64,000 nucleotides of DNA from Cephalopachus bancanus. Taxonomy: Eukaryota > Chordata > Mammalia > Primates > Tarsiidae. Every line of letters begins with the position of its first letter. The first letter of the stretch is position 1. Below the pieces are notes generated by a model. That model ran no database searches. It was not told the origin of the DNA and saw nothing but the letters and a program-made list of their open reading frames with translations. Positions 1-10,705 of the stretch are shown here, in pieces. A program made the position numbers and the translations under genes. The stretch lies in contig JAPVLO010000276.1 of the NCBI GenBank assembly GCA_027257055.1, forward strand, positions 868,001-932,000, in the 5' to 3' direction.

Positions 1-199
1 CTAGACGCCCTGTTCCTCGGTGAACAGCGTCAATCCAGGCAACTACAGAAGATGTTCCTCCATCTCCCAGGGATAGCAGTTCTAGTCCCTTCCAGGGGCA
101 ATGAGAGTACTCCCTAGGTCTTAGTGTGAAGGATCCTGCGGGTTACACTGAAGCACACAGCAATGAAATGTGTGGGCTCTTGATCCAAGTCAGTGTTTG

Positions 200-300
200 C
201 ATGTGCCAGGAACTCAATTTCCTCACCTGTAAAATAGGATGTTGGGTTTAATGTGTATAATGCAACGTCTTAAGGTATATAAACATTGACTATAACAGTG
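200..300 (+). repeat. MIR SINE fragment
   Basis: A short stretch reading CTCACCTGTAAAATAGGATG matches the conserved middle of MIR (normally CTCATCTGTAAAATGGGG), followed by the weak A/T-rich right part. Ends cannot be placed. MIR is an ancient tRNA-derived SINE, inert here. Confidence 0.5.
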
Positions 301-1376
301 GCCAGATTTAAAATAAAAAAAGTCTCTGCTTTGCTGTTTGGGCCACCCAATCCATCCACTGGAAAATTCACTTTTCTGTTCAAAGCAGTCATTAAGGTTC
401 AGTGCATCGGTGTGAGGCCTTCATCTCCCCGCTTGGTCTACAAGTCTATGCAAGGGGAGAGTGGAAAAGAGGAGGGATCTGGGGTGAGCAGGCAGGGATG
501 GGTAGGGATAGCCAGGATGTCCTTGGATGTCTGGGGAGCCCAGATTTTTTTAGAAGCCCTTGCTTGGCTGGCAGTGGGCACTTCCAAAGGGGCTTCCAAA
601 GGGGTTGCACTATCCAGAGTGGCTGGCGTCCTCTGAACACAAGTACATTACTCTCATCCTCGATAGCAGTTACAGTGTTGGCACTGGTTCCTCCAGCCTC
701 ATCCTTGCCCTCCTGAGGTAGAGCAAGAGTGGAGAGCCCTCAGAGACTGAAGAAGGAACATGGGCTATCTGGAAGCTCCCTGGCGAATCCCAGAACCGGG
801 GCCTGACTTGGAAAAACTGCCCTCTCCATGGAACACAGAGGACCACGCCCTCTGTGGGTAACAGGTGCCCCAAAGGGACACTGTATCCCTTCTGTGACTA
901 GCTATGGTCCCATCAGCCCCTTATCTGGTACTCTGCTCAAGAGCTGGGCATCATCCTCTTTTCTATCATAAGGGTCCTCAGAGTAGCCTCTTTACCCTTG
1001 CAAAAGTCCAACCTGGGCCTGGCTGACCTTCACCTGAAAGGATGCTCTGATCAGGGCAGAAACTGTGGGCCTACTTGTTGATGAGCCATGTGAACTTCCA
1101 GGGGACACTGAGGGTCATCCAAACCATGTGACGTGTCAATTCACTGTGAAAGGAGCCTTTCAGCCCCACCAATAAGAAGATACCTGCCCGTGTGAATAGC
1201 ACTGTAGAGAAGACAAGCCTTCCACTGAAAGACAAGCAGGAGCCCTGCCTGCCTCCAGGCCTTGGCTTTGAGGAATCGAGAAAAGCAGGGAAGAGATCAC
1301 AGAGCTGGTCCTGCCTTGGCAAGGGCTGTGGATCTTGCTGAATTGAATCTACAGGCAGTTCAGGAGGAGCTGCAGA
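301..1376. other. Unique sequence, nothing recognised
   Basis: Roughly 1 kb of moderately GC-rich DNA with no repeat I can name. Overlapping frames of up to 116 codons lie on both strands at 286-873, but they lack protein-like composition, domain motifs or a splice-site pattern, so they are not called as exons. Confidence 0.5.
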
Positions 1377-1524
1377 GTTTCCCTCTGCCTAAGTGGGTCC
1401 ACAGGTGCATCCATGCTTCCTTCCTTCTCAGGGACCCACAACTGTGTCCACATTTCCCTGCCTGAGTAGGCCCATGGGTCAACCCATGTTTCCCTCTGCC
1501 TCAGTGGGACCACAGGTGCTTCCA
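1377..1524. repeat. Degenerate 37-bp minisatellite, four units
   Basis: Four consecutive units of about 37 bp can be laid out by eye: 1377-1413, 1414-1450, 1451-1486 and 1487-1524. Each starts with a TTTCC/CTTCC word, continues with CTGCCT-like and AGTGGG-like words and ends in CCA. Units 1 and 4 are nearly identical; units 2 and 3 are more diverged. Its overlap with several short open frames is a consequence of the periodicity, not evidence of coding. Confidence 0.75.
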
Positions 1525-2039
1525 CGTGTTCATGAACCAACCTCTACTCATTGCCTGCAGCTTCCGGTTGGAATCACAGTGGGGCTTTAATGAACACTGA
1601 TGCCTGGGTTTTCCCAGAAATTCCAATTTTACTTGGAATAGGGCATGGCTTGGGCATCAAGATTTTCAAAAGCTCCCTGGGCACATTAGTGTTCCACTGG
1701 GGTCTACACACACAGGGACAGCAATGGTTCTAGATTCCAACTTGTGACAAGTGTGTCCATCATCTCTAAGTGTGTCCTCAAATTCCCCAAGGTATTTTTA
1801 ACATACCTCACTTCAAAGTAAATATTTATTATAAAACTATTTTAGGGAATATTGAGAAATTAAGCAAAGAATGAAGGGTATACTGAAGAATTAATTGTAT
1901 AATAATTAAGTATATAATTAATTGTACAAAACTGTGGTTGATGATGTGTCTAAGAGGGTGGGGTGAAAGGTCAGGTGATCAGCGGTCTGAAGCAAATTAC
2001 CACTCTGCATTTTTGAGGGCATGGAAAACCACAGACTCT
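1525..2039. other. Unique sequence with AT-rich core
   Basis: No repeat family recognised. The part from about 1790 to 1945 is strongly AT-rich and contains the word AATTAATTGTA twice (1889-1899 and 1916-1926, 27 bp apart). It could be an old L1 remnant or simply low-complexity DNA. Confidence 0.45.
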
Positions 2040-2165
2040 TAACAACTTTTTACTTTGAAATAATTACACATTCATAGGAATTTATAAAAAATAGTACAGA
2101 GAGCTTCTGCGTCCTCTTCCCCAGTTTTTACCAATGGGAACATTTCACATAACTATATATGACAT
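2040..2165 (+). repeat. L1M-type 3' UTR-like fragment
   Basis: The words TTTGAAATAATTACACATTC, AGTACAGAGAG and CATAACTATA follow the order seen in the 3' non-coding part of old mammalian L1M elements. Family assignment is from memory and the ends are approximate. Confidence 0.5.
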
Positions 2166-2284
2166 GAAAACTAAGAGGGTAGCTTGGGTTCTATCCACAG
2201 ATGGTATTGAATTCATGACTTTTCGTTGATCTTTAATGCCTTGGTTTTTATCCATTCAAAACACTTTTATGGAAGCATAGGCGT

Positions 2285-2468
2285 TAGTATTTATCCAAGT
2301 GTGGTCTATGGATCACTGGCATCAGAATCACCTGAGAAACTCATTAAAAACGCAAATTCCAGAACCCCAATCTCAGACCTACTGAATCAGACCATGGAGC
2401 TGGGAGTTGATATTTGTAACAGGTTTCCCAGATGATTCTTAGGTTCACAAAAGGTAGAAAGCCACTAA
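2285..2468 (+). repeat. MER5-type hAT DNA transposon fossil
   Basis: The order of words AAGTGTGGTC, CATCAGAATCACCTGAGAAA, CAAATTC, CCTACTGAATCAGA and GATTCTTAGGTTCAC is that of the non-autonomous MER5A/B elements (hAT-Charlie group), which have no coding capacity. The copy is almost full length. Confidence 0.8.
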
Positions 2469-2499
2469 ACTGCTGAGCAACAGGCATAGGCTCACAAAG

Positions 2500-2750
2500 G
2501 AAATGCACTTAGGAAAGACTAGTAGCTGCCCTCATGGGAAAGAGGAGGAGATGCACACTAACAGTGACTGCAGGGACTGGGATAGAGAGAGCCATGGACA
2601 AACACTGTAAGAACACTGGGAAATATCTAATCTCCTCAGATGAAGGAGGAGACGTTTTAGAGATTGAGCATACTTGAAGTTGGGTTTTGACTGGTAAGTA
2701 GGAGTTTAATACTTGGGCAAGGGAATAAAACTTCAACCATAGAATTAACA
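2500..2750 (-). repeat. Probable L2 fragment
   Basis: CTGCCCTCATGGGAAAGAGG followed by a diverged region resembles the 3' part of L2 (CR1-clade LINE) read on the minus strand. Divergence is high; this is a weak call. Confidence 0.35.
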
Positions 2751-2779
2751 TATTGTCTCCTAACTTTGAAGCAAAATGT

Positions 2780-2884
2780 CTGAAATGCGAGCTCCTTAAC
2801 GGCATGGGGTGGTGGGTATCGTTCACTGTGCACCTCCGAATGCCTGGTACACTGAAGGGGCACAATAAAGACTTGATGAATGAG
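2780..2884 (+). repeat. L2 3' end
   Basis: CGAATGCCTGGTACACTGAA and the terminal CACAATAAAGACTTGATGAA are the characteristic L2 3' terminus on the plus strand. The element's TGAA-type tail passes directly into the next simple repeat. Confidence 0.65.
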
Positions 2885-2970
2885 AACTCTGGTTGGCTGA
2901 CTGGTTGGCTGGCTATGGAAGGATGGTGGGTGAATGGCTGGATGGAGAGACAAATGGGTGAGTGAGTGAC
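2885..2970 (+). repeat. Degenerate tetranucleotide repeat (TGGC/GATG-like)
   Basis: Imperfect GGTTGGCTGACT and GGATGGTGGGTGAATGG-type units. They start exactly where the L2 tail ends, so the microsatellite probably grew from the LINE tail. Confidence 0.6.
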
Positions 2971-3620
2971 TGTACATGGAAGCCAGAAGGCTTGACTGGG
3001 GAGGCTGGATTCCTGGCCATAAAGGGCTCCAGCGGTTCTTTCCTGAGCTGGAAGCCATTGTGAGAAAATGCAGCCGGGCTGTGTATACAACACTCTCATC
3101 CTGAACAGTCAAGCCCCAGACACTCCAGGGCCCCAGGGAGCCTGCTGACTTTGAGTTTGAAAAGCTAAGTGGCCTTCACTCTGGGGAAAAAAAAAAAGAC
3201 ATTCACCCCGAAAGTACTCTCTTGCTCTCTTAATGAGTATATTAATTTTAAATGCCAGAGACAGAATCGTAAACTCTCCTTCCTGGAGGATTGTGGTCAG
3301 AGCCCAGCTCACTGAGGAAACTGAGCATCTGCTTCCATTCATGGCAGAGAGGGTGGGTGGGAAGAAGCTATTTGACCAGCCCATCTTGCAAAGGTCACTC
3401 TTGCGCCTGTTGGCCCTGCAAAGAGCAAAGGAGCTTCGGATTCTCTTTATTTTCCGCCTTTCTCTCTTGCTCAGTCCGGGAAACTGCGAGAACTGCCCTG
3501 GGGTTCCAGCACCACATCGGAAGATTCTGGAAATTTCCTAAACCAACTCTTCATAGCTGTGTCGGGGTGTGGGTCGTGTCTGCCCGGAGGCAGAGGAGTG
3601 GCTGAGAGAAGCTGTCCTCC
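2971..3620. other. Unique sequence
   Basis: No repeat recognised apart from a 13-base A tract near 3187-3200. Open frames of about 100 codons on the plus strand (3233-3605) show no domain or splice context. Confidence 0.45.
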
Positions 3621-3624
3621 CTGA

Positions 3625-3760
3625 GGAACCCAAAGCGTGGTCCCTGGGCCACCTGCAACTCAGCCACCACTTCTAAAAATGCAGGTGCCCAGCCTCATCT
3701 GCAGTCTCCTCTAATCAGGTTCGGGTCATGGAGATCCCAAACTTGCTTTTTTGTCATGTT
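3625..3760 (+). repeat. Possible MER5-like fragment
   Basis: CAAAGCGTGGTCCCTGGGCC followed by CTTCTAAAAATGCAGG parallels the left half of MER5-type hAT elements. The right half is not recognisable. Confidence 0.4.
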
Positions 3761-3904
3761 TTTCAGAGAGGCACGCTGACATTTGAGAGTGATACTATGA
3801 GAAAACCGTCTCCCCAAGACTGTAACTAGACAGTCCCAGCTGGCAGGTGTAGGAGACAGCTTAGGTTTAAAGCAAAGGGTGCTGGGAGTGGAGCCTGAGT
3901 GCAA

Positions 3905-4020
3905 CCTTAACCTTTATAAGACTCTATTTACTCATCAACAAAATGGGGTTAATAATCTGTATCTCAGAGGCCTGTGTGCAGACTAAGACAAATTCTAAGC
4001 ATAGTGCCTCGTGCCCAGGA
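3905..4020 (+). repeat. MIR fragment
   Basis: ACTCATCAACAAAATGGGGT and AAGCATAGTGCCTCGTGCCC correspond to the middle and right parts of MIR on the plus strand. Confidence 0.65.
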
Positions 4021-5134
4021 ATCCCTTCGTGTAAGCTGAGATTGGGCCAGGCGTGAGAAGAGCTGTTGATCCCAATGCCTGTATGTAGGGCCCGAAAGAA
4101 ACAGAATGAGCTTAAAGAAATTTACACTTGATATTTGTAATCTACATCACACATGTGTTCAACTTCCCAGCTGAGCTTTTTTAATGGCTTCTCTTCTGTA
4201 AATGTGCGCAATATATAGCCTTTAGGCCAAATCTGTCCCACTTGACCCTAAGCTGCCCACTTGACATTTTTAATTAAACATTTTGCTTTACTTAATGATT
4301 TTGTGTGCTTCGTCTAGTAAGGCTTCATCCCCTACCAGGAACGAGCTTGAGACACCTTATTGATATGAGGAAAGCTGCATTCTCTCTGACAGCGTACCTG
4401 CAGGGAAAGAGAAAAAGGGGAGTTTCAACAGTTTATTCAAGTTAAAAATGCATCCACCATCTGCAGGGTCTGCACTGCAAACTTTGCAAGACAGGTTTAT
4501 CACATGATGTGTTGGGGATGCTTCAGATGGTTTCCTTTCTTCGTTCTTGTGCCTGTTCCGTTGCTGGGTGGTGAATGCTTGTGGAAGAGACATTCAAATA
4601 CTTCCTTACCACTGGGAGGGCCAATGTGTTGGCTACCCTGTGAGTCATTAGATTTTTTTTTTTTCCTGAAGAAATCTGAACACAGAGAACCCAAAGCTAC
4701 AGGAGGGAAACATTACTGATTTGTTCTAGGACATGTAGACATTCAGACTCGACTGGGACAGGAGGATTGAGCAGATGACGACTGGATACTGTGCTCATTT
4801 CCCATCGTTGAAATGCCCTCAGCTCAGGAGAATCCCATATTTGAGAGAATTGCAGAGATATTTGCTGGAAATAAAGTGACAGCTTCAGAAGTGATTCACA
4901 GATTTGGACGAGCATGAAGGTTTAGGCTTTCAGGTCAGCATTTGGGGTCCAATGGCAAGGACATTTTGAAATGCCAATGCTTATTACTGTGGCTTCCACA
5001 GCATCTCCAGAATTTGTGGAGCCAGATAGGTGACTCTGAGCCCCACCTTTGGGCAACAGCGAGTTCCAGGGATTATCGTGTTACACCTGGAGGCAGAAAT
5101 GGTTTGTGCTCCAGCTAAACATCTTCCATGATTC
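4021..5134. other. Unique sequence
   Basis: No interspersed repeat recognised. It holds a T tract at about 4652-4664. It also holds a 21-base word at 4457-4477 that recurs exactly at 6301-6321 (see findings). A plus-strand open frame at 4504-4719 crosses the T tract and is not convincing as an exon. Confidence 0.45.
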
Positions 5135-5139
5135 TTTCA

Positions 5140-5437
<298 letters not shown>

Positions 5438-5448
5438 TTTCAGGCATT

Positions 5449-6532
5449 GCATTAAAAAAAAAATTCTTAGCCACTTCATCAAAACTGATCGATGACAAGC
5501 ACCAGGCCTATAACTGTGCACTTTGGTAGGAATAAAATTAATTAAATGGGGTGTGGGGTATGAGCTTTCTCCCCCTTCAACATTTGTATTGCTGCTAAAA
5601 ATCTATACTTTTAAATATACTTCAACATTGCTATTCATTAAAACTGCATGCAGTCTGGACTTGCCTAGCTTCGATCACATAGGCCACAACTGAAGGAACA
5701 GGCGTCTCTGAGCTAATGTGCTTCCAGCAAGCAGATGGCTGTGTTCCCTAAACGAAGCAACATTAAGCATGAGGAGGGGAGCCAGCAGAGGGTTAGGCTG
5801 AGACGGCTCTTTTGTAAACCTGGCGGAATACGATCAACAGGTCACGGAGGGCTGACTGTTAAACTGGGTCTGCAATGAAGTGGCAGGGGTAAGTCAGCGT
5901 CAGGGCCGGAGAGAAATCGTTTTCAAACTTAGTGACGGGCCATCTTTTCCCTCCTGGCAGTCCCTGCTCCATCACCCCCACCCGCGGCTGCCCGTGGTCT
6001 TGAGCCCACTCTGGACAATTTTTAGCCTACTCTCACTCTGCATCCATTTTCCTTGGGGCCCTCTGACCCATCTTTTCTGTCCCCATTGTTCTCCAAGTGT
6101 CTGTCTCCTATGTCAGCAGTCACCCATCTCCTGTAACCTGTGCTGGTATCCCCCCGTACCCCGTCCTCTTCTCTGAGTCGTTTCCTATAGTCACTCTGTA
6201 GGGGGAATATCTTTGGATGTATGAAAGACGGATGGATGGACTGGACAGTTGTGGTTGCAATCCAAGGTTTAGTTTATGGGCAAAGTGTGCCTGAAAGAAG
6301 CCATCTGCAGGGTCTGCACTGGAAGCAACAGGAAGGCCTGTGGAGATTAGCACTTGCCTTCTGCCATGGAGAAGAAACCTTGCACTGTCCCTCATGGAGG
6401 CCCAGATGACCCACCTCCAGTGACAGGAAGCAGAACCCAGGGATCTGGCCATAGCCCAAAGAGTTACAGCAAAAGAAGAATTGCTTTGATAATTCACATT
6501 CTATCTTTGTAATTAAAGTGTTATATGCTTTT
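5449..6532. other. Unique sequence
   Basis: No repeat recognised. GCCAGCAGAGGG at 5781-5792 resembles a CTCF core. The region 5650-5890 has several CpGs and no simple-sequence content. Open frames of 98-125 codons at 5880-6497 overlap on opposite strands and look accidental. Confidence 0.45.
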
Positions 6533-6848
6533 ATATGTTTTTGGAGGGAAGGGGGGAGTCAGGGTCTCACTCTGTTCTCCAGGCTGGAGTGCAGTGCCAC
6601 GATCACAGCTCACAGCAGCCTCAACGACCTGAGCACAGGTAATCCTTCTACCTCAGCTTCCCGAGTAGCTGGGACTACAGGTATGCCACTACATCTGGCT
6701 AAGTTTTTTTATTTTTTATTTTTATTTTTTTGTAGAGACAAGGTCTCTGTATTTCCTAGGCTGGTCTCAGACTCCTGGGCTCAAGCCGTCCTCCCGACTT
6801 AGCCTCCCGAAGTGCTGGGATTACAGGCGTGAGTCACCACGCCCAGCC
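6533..6848 (-). repeat. AluJ, antisense
   Basis: Reads GGGTCTCACTCTGTTCTCCA through AGTGCTGGGATTACAGGCGT, so the SINE lies on the minus strand with its degraded tail at the left. It has none of the marks of the younger Alu family found elsewhere in the window. An open frame of 94 codons inside it is an Alu artefact. Confidence 0.9.
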
Positions 6849-6974
6849 TATTTAGGTTTTAATGTGTTCTTTTCTCTAAAATCTTTCGATAGAATATGTG
6901 CTTTAGGAAAATACATACCTCTCACCATGATCACCATGTAGGTCCAGGGTTTGAGTTCCCTATTTAGGAAACAT

Positions 6975-7095
6975 TGATGCTCATTGCCACAATAAATTTT
7001 CACCAGTAATGCAGTCATCCCCATAATGAAGGGGAGGAAACTGAGGCTTGTAAAGGTTAAGTGACTTTTCTGAGATCACCTAGGGCTTGGATTAA
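6975..7095 (-). repeat. MIR, antisense
   Basis: GGAGGAAACTGAGGCTTGTA followed by AGGTTAAGTGACTTTTCTGA and a CACCTAGGGCTTGGATT-like segment is the MIR core in reverse orientation. Confidence 0.75.
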
Positions 7096-7849
7096 AGATT
7101 CCTCCCAAATCCCTATGCCTCCCTTCCTTTCCATTGAAGTCTTTGCTTCTCTCTCTGGCCTGCAGCCCTTGTCACTTGCAGAAGTCTGGAACTTTGAAGC
7201 TGCTCAGGACATCCAGTTTTCAGAGAGCATGGAGGGCGAGCCCCCCCCGTTCCTGCTCCCTATGTCCCTGCAGCAGCAGTGACAGCACGCAGCTGGCCTG
7301 TCACTGAGGAGCATCAGCTAGAACTTCAGAGGAAATGGAGCCTCTGTTCCTTTCCATCCATAGAATTCACTGTGGACTCAGTCTCTGCTTCCAAGAAGGA
7401 GGATTGTCAGAGTCAAGGGGGGGTCAATGTGCCCTTAGCAGAGAGGGGCCATCTAGAAACCCGGAGACACCTCCGTGAAGGAACCGCCAGTTCTGGCGGT
7501 TCCAGCCTGGCTTCCTTCTCCTCCAAGGGTGGATGCAAGTTGATGCACTAGGGCTGTCTCTTACCCTGAGCACCAGGCCTTAGCCTAGGTAGGAGCAACT
7601 TCCAGGATGAGATAGGAGGTGGCAGCAGTGGTGGAGGGGTGTGGCCTCCTGACTCCCAGGCAGCAAGGCCCAGGTGGTCAGGAAGCCATGAACAGTGCAG
7701 AACCGAGTCTGGGGCTTTCCCTAGACAGCCTCCAGGGTGGCAGCTCTCTGTCACCTTCGGCAAAGTCATGATGATGTCCAGGCCATCGGCTCCTGGCTGT
7801 CTTTTGATGGAATTTCCTGCTCCTTCAGGATGCAGTCCAGACGCTTTTG
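7096..7849. other. Unique sequence with a perfect inverted repeat
   Basis: No repeat family recognised. It contains an 11-bp inverted repeat with a 2-base spacer at 7480-7503. Overlapping plus- and minus-strand frames (7061-7769) show no family resemblance. Confidence 0.45.
7480..7503. promoter_or_regulatory. 11-bp perfect inverted repeat, 2-base spacer
   Basis: GGAACCGCCAG at 7480-7490 is followed by TT and then its exact reverse complement CTGGCGGTTCC at 7493-7503. The structure is directly visible; a role as a dimeric protein-binding site or hairpin is only a possibility. Confidence 0.4.
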
Positions 7850-8115
7850 TTCACCATGCTGACTTCCCCTCCAGCCCATCTCCCACCCCCACCTGTTACT
7901 ACCTGCAGCCACCCCAAGACCGCCAATTTCCCTTATCTCCTCCATCGGTGCTAGTGGCTACTTCTGCCTGGAACAGCTTCCCCACTGTGACTGCCTGGCT
8001 AAACCCCACTTATCCTTCAAGAGTTAACTCCAGAGCCACCTCCTACAGGAAGGCCTCCCTGATCATCTCTTCTGTTCTGTCACTAGACCCCTTAAGTCCT
8101 CTTTTTCTCTAGTGT
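7850..8115 (+). repeat. L2 3' region
   Basis: TGCCTGGAACAGCTTCCCCA, CTTATCCTTCAAGAGTTAAC and AGGAAGGCCTCCCTGATCAT follow the L2 3' region in order on the plus strand. A 157-codon frame that runs across it (7639-8112) is therefore not a gene. Confidence 0.75.
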
Positions 8116-8214
8116 TATATGGGAGATGCTGAGTCAACAGTTTTTAGATAAATGCATGATCAAGACTTGGTCCCCTGTGGAATTTGGCTAAGCAAGAATA
8201 ATGGGAGCCTGCCA

Positions 8215-8395
8215 ACAATAACAATCATGGCTGTCATTTATTGATTGCAGACTGTGTACCAGGTACAGTGATAGGCAGTTGACACACATTAGCTAATTTA
8301 ATTCTCAGCACAGTCTATGAGATTTGTCGTTTCCAACTTCCAGATCAAGAAACCAAGCCTCAATTTACCCAAGGTTCCAAGGCTGTTAGCTAGCA
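8215..8395 (-). repeat. MIR, antisense
   Basis: TCATTTATTGATTGCAGACT, AGCTAATTTAATTCTCAGCA and CAAGAAACCAAGCCTCAATT give the full right-to-left order of a MIR on the minus strand. Confidence 0.75.
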
Positions 8396-8424
8396 TATTA
8401 GGGTTCCCCGAGAAACAGAACCAA

Positions 8425-8481
<57 letters not shown>

Positions 8482-9158
8482 GTCTATAAGAGGAGATTCA
8501 TTAAGGGAATTGGTTTTCACAATAGACCGTCTACAAGCTGGAAACCCTGGGATGCTGGTAGTGGGACAGTCAGACAAACATCCTGCAGTCAGAAAGTGCC
8601 CACTGAGTTTGGGCAGCTGCCTTCTCTGGCAGAAAATGAAAGCTTTGATGATTGTCCTGAAGACTGACTGAGCAAGACAGTACCTGGGTTCCCTTCTGCA
8701 TACCCCTTGGCCTGTGGGCCACAGTGTGTGTGAGTATGTAGGGGGGGTGGGAATGCAGGCACCCTAGCTCATAATCTTAGGCAATCCAAGTCCGAAGGAC
8801 TGAGAACTAAGGAAGCTGATGGTGTAACTCTCAGTCTGAAGCTGAAGACTTGAGAACCTGGATCTCTGATGTCCAAGGGTAGGAGAAGATGGAGTCACAG
8901 AGATGGGTGGGGGTGGGGTGGCGAGAGGAGTTGGGTTGGGGTGGGAGAGAATTTGCCTTTCCTCTTACCTCTTTGCTCCATCTGGGCTCTCAGCTGATGA
9001 CTGGTGTCCACCCACACTGGGTGAGGACAGCCATTCCTTAGTCAGTCTACCGATTCAAATGCGAATCTACTCTGGAAGCCCCCTCACAGACTTTCCCAGA
9101 AATAATGTTTTACCAGCTACCTGAGTAAGTTAAGTTGAACCTAAAATTAACCATCACA
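8396..9158 (-). repeat. Old LTR-like repeat (TGTGATGGTTAATTTTAG type)
   Basis: The block opens with TTAGGGTTCCCCGAGAAACA and closes with AAAATTAACCATCACA. On the minus strand this is a unit starting TGTGATGGTTAATTTT and ending CTAATA. CACCCACACTGGGTGAGGAC and CTACCGATTCAAATGCGAAT are further words of this common mammalian repeat. The TG...-type ends suggest an LTR, but I am not sure of its catalogue name. Confidence 0.65.
8428..8483. repeat. (GT)n microsatellite
   Basis: About 28 GT repeats with one interruption (GC) near the right end, embedded in the LTR-like repeat at a place where copies of that family often carry simple sequence. It creates frames of alternating Met/Cys/Val that are artefacts. 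Confidence 0.95.
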
Positions 9159-10309
9159 ACCTGCATCTCACGCCAGCTAAAGCCCTAGCCTAGGTAGATG
9201 CCTGGTGGTCCCAACGTCCCATTCCACAGCCTGCAGTATGGGCTGACTCACATAACCATCTCCAGCCATCCCAGACAAAGCCGAGGGACCAACAGGCCTG
9301 GAGTCAGCCTGTGAGCATCTTCCCTGGAAAGCTATGTTTCTGTGACTGAGTTGTCTAGTGCCCCCTCCTCTGTCCTTTCTTGTCTCCCCACAAGTCCCCA
9401 GCTCCAGCCCGCCTGACTGTGGGAGAGGAAAGATGGACACTAACATGTATGACCCATGACTGTTTGTTTGCAAGGAGTTGATGTGTCGGTGGGCACTCTC
9501 CCAGCAACACCAAGCCTCATCCTGTCTGTAGGAGCTCTGACATTGATGAATGAGTCTTTCAAAGTCAGTCCTCCCTTTCAGGAGAAGCCAGCTTTCCCGA
9601 GGAGTGGGGTTGCCGGTAGCAGTCCACAGCCCTGCCCACAGCCCAGGCTGTGCCACCTGGGCTGGACACCATCTGAGGTAGTCCTTGGAGAAGCAAATGA
9701 GGGAGAGACCCTGCCAGCCTCAGCCTCAGCCCTGTCCCCCCAAAATCAAATTGGAATGTTGCCTCCACCTTGAGCATCACTAACCCAGTTGTTTCCTTTT
9801 CTCCCATAGCCGCAGCCTCTTGGAGGGCTCCTCAGCCAGTCTGCCTGAGCCAGCTCTTAATTATGTGTGCTAATAACGGGGCTGCTGTGGCCTAGAGAAT
9901 AGCACATGGCAAGTAGTCAAACACTCACTCCAACTCTTCCCCGCACTGTGGTTATGCAGTTTTCAGCTTATGTCTGGACGTGGGCCGCCTTGGTGTTGAC
10001 CAGGTCCAGAAGGAACTCACTCTTTGCAGAGGGTGAGAGGATGCCCTCACAGCTCCAGCCCCCTTACCCGTTCTTTGCAGTCTATATTGGGGAGGCAGAT
10101 GCCATGCCTTCGGGAGAGACAGGAAGAGCAGAGACAGACAATTGTGCAAATAGGTTATGAGTTGCAAATGGATTTTCACTAATGTCATTGAGTCCCTGAG
10201 TTAGGACAATGTGACAGGTCCCTGCACATTATAAAGACAGGGGTGTGTATTGGGTATTCCCCAATATACCATTCTTCTAGCACCATTCTTCTCTACCCTG
10301 GTCCTGCCA
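9159..10309. other. Unique sequence
   Basis: No repeat recognised. A short homeodomain-like word, CTTAATTATG, lies near 9857. The longest frame (159 codons, minus strand, 9177-9656) has no recognisable domain. Confidence 0.45.
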
Positions 10310-10705
10310 GGCTGACCTCTAATGACAATATCAGCTGATCTCCCTTGACCTTGGGCTTTGAGTTGGTGTCAGCCATTGGGGAGCATCTGCAGGAGGTCCA
10401 AAGGCAGGAGGACAGAGGCCGGCATACTTGTTCCCCTGGTTCTCTCTGCTTGGTCACAGTCTAAAAGTGGCTGAATCCCTCTGCTAAATGCTGCAGCACC
10501 TATCCAACATCCCTGGACCTCCCAAGGTTCCAGAAACATTTCCCTCCCCTGGTCCTTTTAGATTCAAGATGCTGCCCCATGGCTGTGGCTCGTGAACCTT
10601 GTCCACACCTTTTCATAGTTCCTTCAACACTCTCCATTCACCCTTTTGAGCATGCTATCTGTTTCCTAAAGAACCCTGCCCAACAGACATATTGTCAGCA
10701 ATAGC
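10310..10705 (+). repeat. Probable old LTR-like repeat, family uncertain
   Basis: Words such as GTGTCAGCCATTGGGGAGCA, TGTCCACACCTTTTCATAGT and GAGCATGCTATCTGTTTCCT occur in this order in a widespread old mammalian repeat whose name I cannot give with confidence. The strand is set by that remembered order. Confidence 0.45.

Noticed and set aside
1936..1992. snoRNA-like pair of boxes (TGATGAT and TCTGA)
   Set aside because: No terminal stem, no C'/D' boxes, and the spacing is too short.
2509..3112. 196- and 151-codon minus-strand frames
   Set aside because: They overlap each other in different phases and cross L2 remnants and a simple repeat.
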